Shown here in pieces: positions 1 to 5,957 of a DNA stretch of 11,598 nucleotides (position 1 is the first letter of the stretch; every line of letters begins with the position of its first letter). The DNA lies in assembly GCA_049791475.1 (NCBI GenBank), contig JBAQZZ010000212.1, positions 1 to 11,598 of the forward strand. The letters are read 5' to 3'. The DNA is from CAXBID01 sp049791475. Its GTDB lineage: Bacteria > Bacteroidota > Bacteroidia > Flavobacteriales > Flavobacteriaceae. The notes under the pieces are model-generated. The model saw only the letters and a program-made list of their open reading frames with translations, ran no database searches and was not told where the DNA came from. The translations under genes were made by a program, and so were the position numbers.

Positions 1-602
1 ACTACTATTTCTGCATCAGCGATAGTTACTTTATCTGTGGCTTTATCAACCGATTTAATTGTAACGCCTAATTCTGAAATTGAAGGTGAAAAATCTTCTA
101 CAGCAGCATTTCCACTATTTTCAACTAAACCGAATGAGTTGTTTGAAACACCAATAATTTTAACATCGGTATTTATTTGCGTCATTTCAAAAGCTTTATT
201 TGTAAAAGCAGTACGTTTTACCGTAAAAGGTGAAGTGCTTGAAGGCGAAGCAATAACATTAGATGCATAACCCGCATTTAAGCCTACAGCTAAAAGAGGT
301 GCTAAATATTTACTATCTGCACTTGAGCTTACGACAACAACTTTCGCAGCTTCTTTTTCAGCAGCTTCCTTAATTGCTTCCGCATAACCGTTAGCATTAA
401 AAGCACTCAAATTTGAATTGGATACATTTAAAACTTTATCAACACCATAGTTGCCTAATTCTGATGTATTATCAACGTTAATAGTTACCGCAGTTACTGT
501 GGTTCCTAGTTTATCGGCAACAGCTTTGGCATATGATGCTACTTCTAAAGCTGTTTTTTTAAATTTTCCTTGTTCTGATTCTGTGTATACTAAAACTGAC
601 AT
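1..602 (-). CDS. etfA: Electron transfer flavoprotein subunit alpha, 3' part cut by window edge
   Basis: Reading the minus strand from the ATG at 602-600 gives 200 uninterrupted codons (start MSVLVYTESEQGKFKKTALE) that leave the window without a stop. The protein is the alpha subunit of electron transfer flavoprotein, a soluble FAD heterodimer that passes electrons from acyl-CoA dehydrogenases to the quinone pool through ETF:quinone oxidoreductase. The visible part is the N-terminal nucleotide-binding-like domain I, with a hydrophobic beta strand (VVVVSSSADSKYLAPLLA) and, at the edge, ...VTIADAEIVV, the segment that in EtfA leads into the conserved FAD-binding C-terminal domain. That FAD domain lies outside the window. 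The gene follows etfB on the same strand after a gap of about 207 bases filled with palindromic repeats, unusually wide for this pair. An A/T-rich tract, not a Shine-Dalgarno, precedes the start. Identification is firm because of the sequence and the etfB partner. Confidence 0.93.
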   Translation of the reverse strand, partial: MSVLVYTESEQGKFKKTALEVASYAKAVADKLGTTVTAVTINVDNTSELGNYGVDKVLNVSNSNLSAFNANGYAEAIKEAAEKEAAKVVVVSSSADSKYLAPLLAVGLNAGYASNVIASPSSTSPFTVKRTAFTNKAFEMTQINTDVKIIGVSNNSFGLVENSGNAAVEDFSPSISELGVTIKSVDKATDKVTIADAEIV

Positions 603-619
603 AATGTTAAATTTTTTTT

Positions 620-658
620 CTCACCCCAACCCCTCTCCGAAGGAGAGGGGTTTTTGAG
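620..658. repeat. Palindromic GC-rich repeat, copy 1
   Basis: A perfect 9-bp inverted repeat CCCCTCTCC / GGAGAGGGG (630-638 and 642-650) surrounds a GAA loop. The element extends to CTCA at 620-623 and TGAG at 655-658, which are also inverted, giving a 39-base unit. On the minus strand the hairpin is followed by a G-rich tail (GGGGTTGGGGTGAG) that ends 18 bases before the etfA start codon. The base composition contrasts sharply with the AT-rich surroundings. From memory, similar short palindromes are dispersed in many flavobacterial genomes; this cannot be tested here. Confidence 0.75.
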
Positions 659-689
659 CTTGTTTGTGTTTTATATCCTAATTTTCCGT

Positions 690-721
690 ACCCAGTTCCC
701 CTCCTTCGGAGAGGTTTTGAG
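690..721. repeat. Palindromic GC-rich repeat, copy 2 (degenerate)
   Basis: CCCCTCC (698-704), a TTC loop and GGAGAGG (708-714) form a 7-position stem with one C/A mismatch. The downstream flank TTTTGAG (715-721) matches the flank of copy 1 (TTTTTGAG), and the minus-strand tail GGGGAACTGGG is a variant of the G-rich tail of copy 1. It therefore appears to be a diverged member of the same family in the same orientation as copy 1. Confidence 0.65.
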
Positions 722-780
722 TTCGATTGTTTTTTAAATATTAATTCGGTCTTTTTTAACCATATCCTTCTGCAAACGTT

Positions 781-810
781 TCCCCTCGTTCGGAGGGGCC
801 AGGGGAGGCC
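781..810. repeat. Palindromic GC-rich repeat, copy 3, touching the etfB stop
   Basis: CCCCTC (782-787) and GAGGGG (793-798) pair around GTTCG. The expected inner pair is lost by a C-to-G change at 788. The G-rich tail GGGGCCAGGGGAGG lies on the plus strand, so by the tail this copy points opposite to copies 1 and 2. Its last base is shared with the TAG stop codon of etfB (810-812 read on the minus strand). Confidence 0.68.
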
Positions 811-1556
811 TATATAACCTTAGCTTCGTTATGAAGTAAGCTTATTAATTCATCTAAATTATCTGGAGATACTAAAGTAACAGCACCTTTAGGCGTTGGT
901 TTTTCAAATGAAACAGAATTTGTTTCAGCATTCGCATCAATGGGTTCAGCTACCGTTAATGGTTTTTGACGCGCCATCATAATACCACGCATGTTTGGGA
1001 TGCGTAAATCACTTTCTTCAACTAAGCCTTTTTGACCACCAATTACTAATGGTAATGCTGTTGAAACAGTTTCTTTACCACCATCAATTTCTCTAATAGC
1101 TGTTGCAGTTGTGCCTTCTATTTCTAAACTAATACAATTATTTACAAAGTTGGCATTAGTTAAGCCCGCAATCATACCAGGTACCATTCCGCCATTATAA
1201 TCAATAGATTCACGACCTGCAATTACTAAATCGTAACCACCATCTTTAACAATGTTTGCCAATTGTTTCGCAACCGAAAAACCATCAGTAGCAGGCGTAT
1301 TCACTCTAATTGCAGCATCTGCGCCTATAGCTAAAGCTTTACGTAAAGTAGGCTCGGTTTCAGCACCACCAACATTTACAACGGTAACATGTGCACCTTG
1401 TTTTTCTTTAAACCACATAGCACGTGTTAAACCAAATTCATCATTTGGATTAATAACAAATTGTACGCCATTTGTATCAAACTTTGTATTGCCTTCAGTA
1501 AAATTAATCTTTGAAGTTGTGTCTGGAACATGACTAATACAGACTAGTATTTTCAT
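810..1556 (-). CDS. etfB: Electron transfer flavoprotein subunit beta
   Basis: This 248-residue protein is full length for EtfB. It forms the heterodimer with EtfA and carries the structural AMP site in canonical ETFs. Family features visible are the N-terminus MKILVCISHVPDT, the NPNDEFGLTRA segment (36-46), the AGRESIDYNGGMVPG loop (113-127) in the nucleotide-binding region, and the EtfB signature REIDGGKETVSTALPLVI (155-172). The segment after this (LRIPNMRGIMMARQKPL, 184-200) corresponds to the recognition loop that contacts acyl-CoA dehydrogenases. The start ATG at 1556-1554 follows an A/T-rich tract and lies 155 bases from the divergent pdhB start. It is the first gene of an etfBA unit, and its stop abuts palindromic repeat copy 3. 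It most resembles the respiratory (non-bifurcating) ETF type, judged by motif and without an alignment. Confidence 0.95.
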   Translation of the reverse strand: MKILVCISHVPDTTSKINFTEGNTKFDTNGVQFVINPNDEFGLTRAMWFKEKQGAHVTVVNVGGAETEPTLRKALAIGADAAIRVNTPATDGFSVAKQLANIVKDGGYDLVIAGRESIDYNGGMVPGMIAGLTNANFVNNCISLEIEGTTATAIREIDGGKETVSTALPLVIGGQKGLVEESDLRIPNMRGIMMARQKPLTVAEPIDANAETNSVSFEKPTPKGAVTLVSPDNLDELISLLHNEAKVI

Positions 1557-1596
1557 AATATTTGGTATTTAAATGTCTTATTTTTTAAATCGGTAC

Positions 1597-1604
1597 GAAG
1601 TTAA
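1597..1604 (-). promoter_or_regulatory. Possible -7 box for etfBA
   Basis: On the minus strand this reads TAACTTCG, a one-base variant of the Bacteroidota -7 consensus TAnnTTTG, about 41 bases before the etfB ATG. I see no convincing TTG at the -33 position, only AT-rich sequence. No other TAnnTTTG-like match lies on this strand between the two divergent genes. Confidence 0.35.
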
Positions 1605-1680
1605 ATATTTTATTTTGAAAAATACTATGCGTGCATAATAAATTTTGAAAATTCTTTTAACAGAGTTAGTCATTTATTGT

Positions 1681-1688
1681 TATTTTTG
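1681..1688 (+). promoter_or_regulatory. Probable -7 box for pdhB
   Basis: TATTTTTG matches the Bacteroidota TAnnTTTG consensus exactly and ends 23 bases before the pdhB ATG, which would give a leader of roughly 15-20 bases. The -33 element is weak (no TTG at 17-23 bases upstream). The match is good for the -7 box alone. Confidence 0.5.
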
Positions 1689-1711
1689 CAACTCGATTTA
1701 AAATATATTCA

Positions 1712-2689
1712 ATGAAGACAATTCAATTTAGAGAAGCTATTTGCGAAGCCATGAGCGAAGAAATGCGTCGTGACGAAAGTGTTTATTTAATGGGTGAAGA
1801 AGTAGCAGAATATAATGGTGCTTACAAAGCTTCAAAAGGTATGTTAGACGAATTTGGTGCAAAACGAGTTATAGACACACCAATTGCAGAGCTTGGTTTT
1901 GCAGGTATAGCAATAGGTTCAACAATGACTGGAAACAGACCAATTGTTGAGTACATGACCTTCAACTTTTCTCTAGTTGGCATTGATCAAATTATAAATA
2001 ATGCTGCGAAAATCAGACAAATGTCTGGTGGGCAGTTTAAATGTCCCATTGTTTTTCGTGGACCAACAGCTTCAGCTGGACAGTTAGGTGCAACCCATTC
2101 GCAAGCTTTTGAAAACTGGTTTGCAAATACACCTGGTTTAAAAGTTGTGGTTCCTTCTAATCCTTATGATGCAAAAGGACTTTTAAAAGCTGCAATTCGT
2201 GATGATGATCCAGTTATTTTTATGGAAAGTGAGCAAATGTATGGAGATAAAGGTGAAGTGCCAGAAGGTGAATACGTTTTGCCAATTGGTGTTGCCGATA
2301 TTAAAAGAGAAGGAACGGATGTTACAATTGTATCTTTTGGAAAAATAATTAAAGAAGCCTATAAAGCTGCTGACGAATTAGAAAAAGAAGGCATTTCTTG
2401 TGAAATTATCGACTTACGTACAGTTCGTCCGATGGATAGAAAAGCTATTTTAGAATCGGTTAAGAAAACCAACAGATTAGTAATTTTGGAAGAAGCATGG
2501 CCTTTTGGAAATGTGGCATCTGAAATTACTTATTTAATTCAAAATGAAGCTTTTGATTATTTAGATGCGCCAATACAAAGAATTAATACCGCAGATACAC
2601 CTGCACCGTATTCACCAGTTTTATTAGCAGAGTGGTTACCAAACTATGAAGATGTTATAAAAGCTGTTAAAAAGGTGATGTACAAATAA
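1712..2689 (+). CDS. pdhB: Pyruvate dehydrogenase E1 component, beta subunit
   Basis: The 325-residue protein is the beta subunit of the alpha2-beta2 E1 of the pyruvate dehydrogenase complex, which decarboxylates pyruvate with thiamine diphosphate and acetylates the lipoyl groups of E2. It is full length. The pyrimidine-binding transketolase-like domain covers about residues 4-178 and the transketolase C-terminal domain about 195-315. Visible family motifs are MGEEVAEYNGAYKASKGM (27-44), where Glu29 matches the catalytic Glu that activates thiamine diphosphate; DTPIAELGFAGIAIG (55-69); EYMTFNF (80-86); and THSQAFENWF (128-137) with the conserved active-site His129. The C-terminal domain has DLRTVRPMD (234-242) and EEAWPFG. 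The close match to mitochondrial-type E1 beta favours pyruvate over branched-chain oxo-acids as substrate. The alpha subunit and E2 are not adjacent, so it appears as a stand-alone gene, divergent from etfBA and ending at its own terminator. Confidence 0.95.
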   Translation: MKTIQFREAICEAMSEEMRRDESVYLMGEEVAEYNGAYKASKGMLDEFGAKRVIDTPIAELGFAGIAIGSTMTGNRPIVEYMTFNFSLVGIDQIINNAAKIRQMSGGQFKCPIVFRGPTASAGQLGATHSQAFENWFANTPGLKVVVPSNPYDAKGLLKAAIRDDDPVIFMESEQMYGDKGEVPEGEYVLPIGVADIKREGTDVTIVSFGKIIKEAYKAADELEKEGISCEIIDLRTVRPMDRKAILESVKKTNRLVILEEAWPFGNVASEITYLIQNEAFDYLDAPIQRINTADTPAPYSPVLLAEWLPNYEDVIKAVKKVMYK

Positions 2690-2715
2690 ATAAAGTGAAA
2701 TTTTATACGTTATGT

Positions 2716-2751
2716 AAACTTCATTAGCATGATTGTTGATGAAGTTTTTTT
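2716..2751 (+). terminator. Intrinsic terminator after pdhB
   Basis: Bases 2716-2729 pair with 2734-2747 over 14 positions (12 Watson-Crick, two G-T) around a TGAT loop, followed by a run of seven T (2745-2751). It begins 27 bases after the pdhB stop. The U-run ends only 5 bases before the preferred ATG of the downstream gene, and the ATG at 2739 is inside the 3' arm. It may act as a terminator for pdhB or as an attenuator for the next gene. Confidence 0.8.
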
Positions 2752-2756
2752 ATAAT

Positions 2757-5261
2757 ATGAATTTAAGACTACTTAGTATATTTTTTTTCTTCGGAATTAT
2801 TTCTGTTTTTTCTCAAACAAAAGTTAGTGGTTATGTTTTTGATGAGTTTAACGAACCAGTTTCTTTCGCAAATATCATATTTAAAGGTTCCACTCAGGGA
2901 ACTATAACAGATGAGAACGGGAAGTTTTATTTAGAATCAGATGAAACCTGGACAGCTTTAACCATTTCTTTTATTGGTTACGAAACTTTAGATATTCCGC
3001 TTACTAAAAAAGTAAATTACGATTTAAAATTCACTTTAAAAGAAGAAGCTTCTCAACTAGATCAAGTTTTTATAGTATCTGGAAAACAATCAAAAAAAGA
3101 TAATCCGGCCATTGATCTACTCAGAAAAGTTTGGGCAAATAAACGAAGTAACGGATTAAAACGATTTAAACAATACGAATATGATAAATACGAAAAAGTA
3201 GAGTTTGACATCAATACCATAGATAGTGCGCTCATAAAAAGTAAGCTTTTTAGAGGTATGGAATTTGTTTTTGATCAAGTTGATACATCCAGAGTTACGG
3301 GTAAAACCTATTTGCCTATGTTTATTAATGAAGCGGTTTCAAAGGTTTATGGCGATAATATTCTAAAAAAAGAAAAGGAAGATTTAAAAGGAAATAAGAA
3401 TTCTGGTTTTAGTGACAATCAAGTTATTATCGATTTTGTTGATGATTTGTATTCTGATTTTGATGTTTACGATAATTATCTTCAGTTTTTCGATAAAAGT
3501 TTTGTTAGTCCGCTTTCAAGAACTGGTATTAACACCTATAATTATGTGTTGTCTGACAGTGCATTTATAGATAATAAATGGTGTTACAATATTATATACT
3601 ACCCTCGCAGAAAAAACGAATTGACCTTTAAAGGCGATTTCTGGGTTGTAGATACCACTTATGCGATTAAAGATATAAACCTTCAAGCATCAAAAAGTGC
3701 GAATATAAACTGGGTTAAAGATATTTACATAGAGCAAGAATTTGAAGTTTTAAACGATTCGTTATTCCTTGTAAAACGTGATTATATGATGAGTGATTTC
3801 GCCTTTAGCAAAAAGGAAAAATCGCGAGGTATTTATGGAAAACGCACAACACTTTACAACAATTATAAATTTGATGTTGAAAAGGATAAAAAATTCTACG
3901 ACACCGAAGTTTACAACTACGATAAAGACGTTTACGATAGAGATGACACCTTTTGGGCTGAAAATCGTTTAGAAGATTTAAATAAAGATGAACAAGGCGT
4001 TTACAAAATGTTAGACACCTTAAAAACCGTAAAAAAATTCAAGCGATTATATAATCTTGGAAGTATTTTATCCTCTGGATACATTGAGTTTAATTCACTG
4101 CCTCTAGATTACGGGCCCATTTTTTCAACCTTTGGATTTAATGAAGTAGAAGGTTTGCGTTTGCGAACTGGTGGACGAACTTATTTTGGAAGAAACGACC
4201 TTTGGCGATTAGAAGGTTTTCTGGCGTATGGTTTTAGAGATGATAAATTTAAATACGGTATTTCGGGAAAATGGTTACTAGATAAAAAGAATCGCTTAAT
4301 TATTTCGGGAGGAAACAGGCGTGATGTTGAGCAAATAGGAGCAAGTTTAACAACAAGTGCAGATGTTTTGGGGCGTAGTTTAGCATCTTCATCAGTGGTT
4401 AATACAGGAGCAAATGATAAGCTAACCTCAATAAATTTAACCAGTTTAGCTATTGAAGCAGAACCGTGGCGCAACGTTATATTTAGGTTGGGTGCCAACT
4501 ATAGAACTTTAGAGTCTGCATCACCAACATTTAGTTTAGATTATAATACGCCGAATGGTATTGAAAGCGACATTAAACAATTTGAAACGTCTTTATCAGT
4601 ATCCTATTTTCCAAAACGAAAAATGACAGGTTTTGGCGTGGAGCGCTTAAATGCAAATGATGATTTTGCGCGTTTATTTACCCAAGTTAGTAAAGGTGAT
4701 AAAAACATTTTTAATAGCGATTTTGATTATACAAAAGTGCAATTTTCATACATTCAACCTTGGCAAGTGGGTGGTTTTGGCAGATTAACAACTACAGTTG
4801 AAGCTGGTAAAACCTTTGGCAAAGTGCCTTTAGGTTTGCTAAGTGTTATTCCCGGAAACCAAACCTATTTTTCAATATATAACACCTTTTCTCAGTTAGA
4901 TTTTTACGAGTTTGTGTCCGATACTTATACCTCTTTTCATTTGGAACATAATTTTAATGGACGCTTTTTCTCTAGAATACCATTTTTAAGGAAATTAAAT
5001 CTTAGAGAAATTGTTAGTGTACGTGGTGTTTGGGGCGAAATTTCAGATGAAAACAGAGTATTAAATACAACGGGTTTGCCCAATAGTATTCCTTTGGTTG
5101 CGCCATCTAATAATCCGTATTACGAATACAGCTTTGGTATAGGTAATATTTTTAAAGTATTTAGAATCGATTTTAATTTTAGAGGAAATTATAAAGATGA
5201 TACGCTAAACCCAGATGCTAGAAAGTTTGGTATTACAGGTAGTTTTGGGTTTTACTTTTAA
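2757..5261 (+). CDS. Outer-membrane protein with CarboxypepD_reg-like and DUF5686 domains
   Basis: I place the start at the ATG at 2757 (834 residues). It opens directly with a signal peptide (MNLRLLSIFFFF..., ending SVFSQ), whereas the earlier in-frame TTG (2733) and ATG (2739) lie in the pdhB terminator hairpin. After the signal comes a carboxypeptidase-regulatory-like beta-sandwich (about 21-95) with the typical VSGYVFDEFNEPVSFANI and TDENGKFYL motifs, as found on TonB-dependent receptors. The rest is DUF5686 (from about residue 105), with NPAIDLLRKVWANK and KQYEYDKYEKVEF. The C-terminal half is rich in alternating aromatic and polar strands and ends in ...GSFGFYF, as expected of an outer-membrane beta-barrel. 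The molecular function is not known; the location is inferred. It overlaps the convergent DUF4174 gene by 3 bases beyond shared stop sequence and has no visible terminator of its own. Confidence 0.87.
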   Translation: MNLRLLSIFFFFGIISVFSQTKVSGYVFDEFNEPVSFANIIFKGSTQGTITDENGKFYLESDETWTALTISFIGYETLDIPLTKKVNYDLKFTLKEEASQLDQVFIVSGKQSKKDNPAIDLLRKVWANKRSNGLKRFKQYEYDKYEKVEFDINTIDSALIKSKLFRGMEFVFDQVDTSRVTGKTYLPMFINEAVSKVYGDNILKKEKEDLKGNKNSGFSDNQVIIDFVDDLYSDFDVYDNYLQFFDKSFVSPLSRTGINTYNYVLSDSAFIDNKWCYNIIYYPRRKNELTFKGDFWVVDTTYAIKDINLQASKSANINWVKDIYIEQEFEVLNDSLFLVKRDYMMSDFAFSKKEKSRGIYGKRTTLYNNYKFDVEKDKKFYDTEVYNYDKDVYDRDDTFWAENRLEDLNKDEQGVYKMLDTLKTVKKFKRLYNLGSILSSGYIEFNSLPLDYGPIFSTFGFNEVEGLRLRTGGRTYFGRNDLWRLEGFLAYGFRDDKFKYGISGKWLLDKKNRLIISGGNRRDVEQIGASLTTSADVLGRSLASSSVVNTGANDKLTSINLTSLAIEAEPWRNVIFRLGANYRTLESASPTFSLDYNTPNGIESDIKQFETSLSVSYFPKRKMTGFGVERLNANDDFARLFTQVSKGDKNIFNSDFDYTKVQFSYIQPWQVGGFGRLTTTVEAGKTFGKVPLGLLSVIPGNQTYFSIYNTFSQLDFYEFVSDTYTSFHLEHNFNGRFFSRIPFLRKLNLREIVSVRGVWGEISDENRVLNTTGLPNSIPLVAPSNNPYYEYSFGIGNIFKVFRIDFNFRGNYKDDTLNPDARKFGITGSFGFYF

Positions 5262-5689
5262 TTGTTATTTATTTCAGATTTACGCATAGGCATAACATCT
5301 ATTACAGCAAATAAATCTTTACAAGTAAGTAGCGTACTTTGTCTTAATTTTATACCGCCATCTAACCCTATTAATAAAACCTCAAAAGGGGTGTTTGTTT
5401 TTTTGTGAGTTTTATAGAGTTCTGTTGTTTTTTGCCAATCACTATGTTCTAATAATCCTGCTTTATAACCGTCTTTTTTAATTTGATAGAGAATTATTTT
5501 TCGTTCTTCAAGTTCTTTTTGATGATTATTTAATTCTATAATTTGCTTTTTAAAAACAGGACTATCTATGTTGTCAGTTAAAATTAAAAGCAATCTATTC
5601 TCCCACCTATGAGATTTTATGTTTTGACTATAAATCGCGTTCATATTTAGAAAAAATAAAATAAATAAAACTGTTCTTAAAACTTGCAT
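5258..5689 (-). CDS. Small secreted DUF4174 protein
   Basis: The preferred start is the ATG at 5689-5687, giving 143 residues; an in-frame TTG further upstream (5710) adds seven residues before the signal peptide and is less likely. The N-terminus MQVLRTVLFILFFLNMNAIYS is a signal peptide, probably cut near YSQ. The mature part matches the DUF4174 pattern: an N-terminal HRWENRLLLILTD strand, a central Lys/Glu-rich helical stretch (QIIELNNHQKELEERKIILYQIKK), then FEVLLIGLDGGIKLRQ and a C-terminal DVMPMRKSE. The fold is thought to be thioredoxin-like, but no CxxC pair is present, so redox activity is not supported. Function is unknown. Its stop codon overlaps that of the convergent DUF5686 gene. 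No clear TAnnTTTG promoter is seen upstream; a TATTTTG one base short of consensus lies near 5708-5714. Confidence 0.8.
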   Translation of the reverse strand: MQVLRTVLFILFFLNMNAIYSQNIKSHRWENRLLLILTDNIDSPVFKKQIIELNNHQKELEERKIILYQIKKDGYKAGLLEHSDWQKTTELYKTHKKTNTPFEVLLIGLDGGIKLRQSTLLTCKDLFAVIDVMPMRKSEINNN

Positions 5690-5820
5690 GAAAGTAGGAA
5701 TTAGGACCAAAATATTTAAATGAGTTCAATTCTAGCTAATCTATTTTGTTATGATGAAACATAAATATTATTTAAGAATTAAATAAAAAATATAAATAAA
5801 AATTTATTAATCACATTAGT

Positions 5821-5828
5821 TACCTTTG
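5821..5828 (+). promoter_or_regulatory. Orphan TAnnTTTG box pointing into an intergenic gap
   Basis: TACCTTTG matches the Bacteroidota -7 consensus exactly, on the strand opposite to both flanking genes. A start about 7-10 bases downstream would give a transcript of about 115 bases ending at the T-rich hairpin 5922-5950. There is no TTG at the proper -33 spacing, so the match could be chance in AT-rich DNA. Confidence 0.3.
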
Positions 5829-5833
5829 ATAAA

Positions 5834-5951
5834 GCAAAATGATTAATAGTAACAGGAAAAAAATTGTTTAGTTTAGTTTAATAGTGAAATTAGTTTATGT
5901 TGAATTGGTTAGTCAAGAGTTAAAACCCATGTGGAGACATGGATTTTTTTG
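5834..5951 (+). ncRNA. Candidate intergenic small RNA (speculative)
   Basis: The interval runs from just after an exact TAnnTTTG box to a hairpin with a seven-T tail, all on the plus strand between two minus-strand genes. It holds no convincing ORF: the ATG at 5839 encodes only ten residues. No known RNA family is recognised. The hairpin could equally serve the M1 peptidase gene on the other strand, so this rests only on the paired promoter-like and terminator-like signals. Confidence 0.22.
5922..5950. terminator. Hairpin terminator, possibly bidirectional
   Basis: CCATGT (5927-5932) and ACATGG (5937-5942) pair around GGAG. The stem continues after one C/A mismatch with AAAA/TTTT. On the plus strand it is followed by seven T (5944-5950); on the minus strand, where it lies 16 bases past the M1 peptidase stop, the run is only GTTTTAA. 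It probably ends the M1 peptidase transcript, yet the stronger U-tract faces the other way. Confidence 0.7.
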
Positions 5952-5957
5952 TTTAAA

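Noticed and set aside
627..650. G-quadruplex on the minus strand in the repeat tails
   Set aside because: The G-runs are few and uneven (at best two-layer), and the same bases form a far more stable hairpin.
37..657. Plus-strand ORFs at 37-270 and 451-657
   Set aside because: They are antisense to etfA, resemble no known family, and the second runs into the repeat.
620..810. CRISPR-like array from three similar repeats
   Set aside because: The copies are diverged, differ in orientation and spacing, are only three in number, and no cas genes are nearby.
1252..1533. Plus-strand ORF of 93 residues
   Set aside because: It is the complement of etfB coding sequence with no family features.
2733..2756. 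Longer DUF5686 protein from TTG 2733 or ATG 2739
   Set aside because: These codons are inside the terminator hairpin or its loop, and the signal peptide is best placed from ATG 2757.
4181..4498. Minus-strand ORF of 105 residues
   Set aside because: It lies wholly antisense to the DUF5686 gene and has low-complexity composition expected of a shadow frame.
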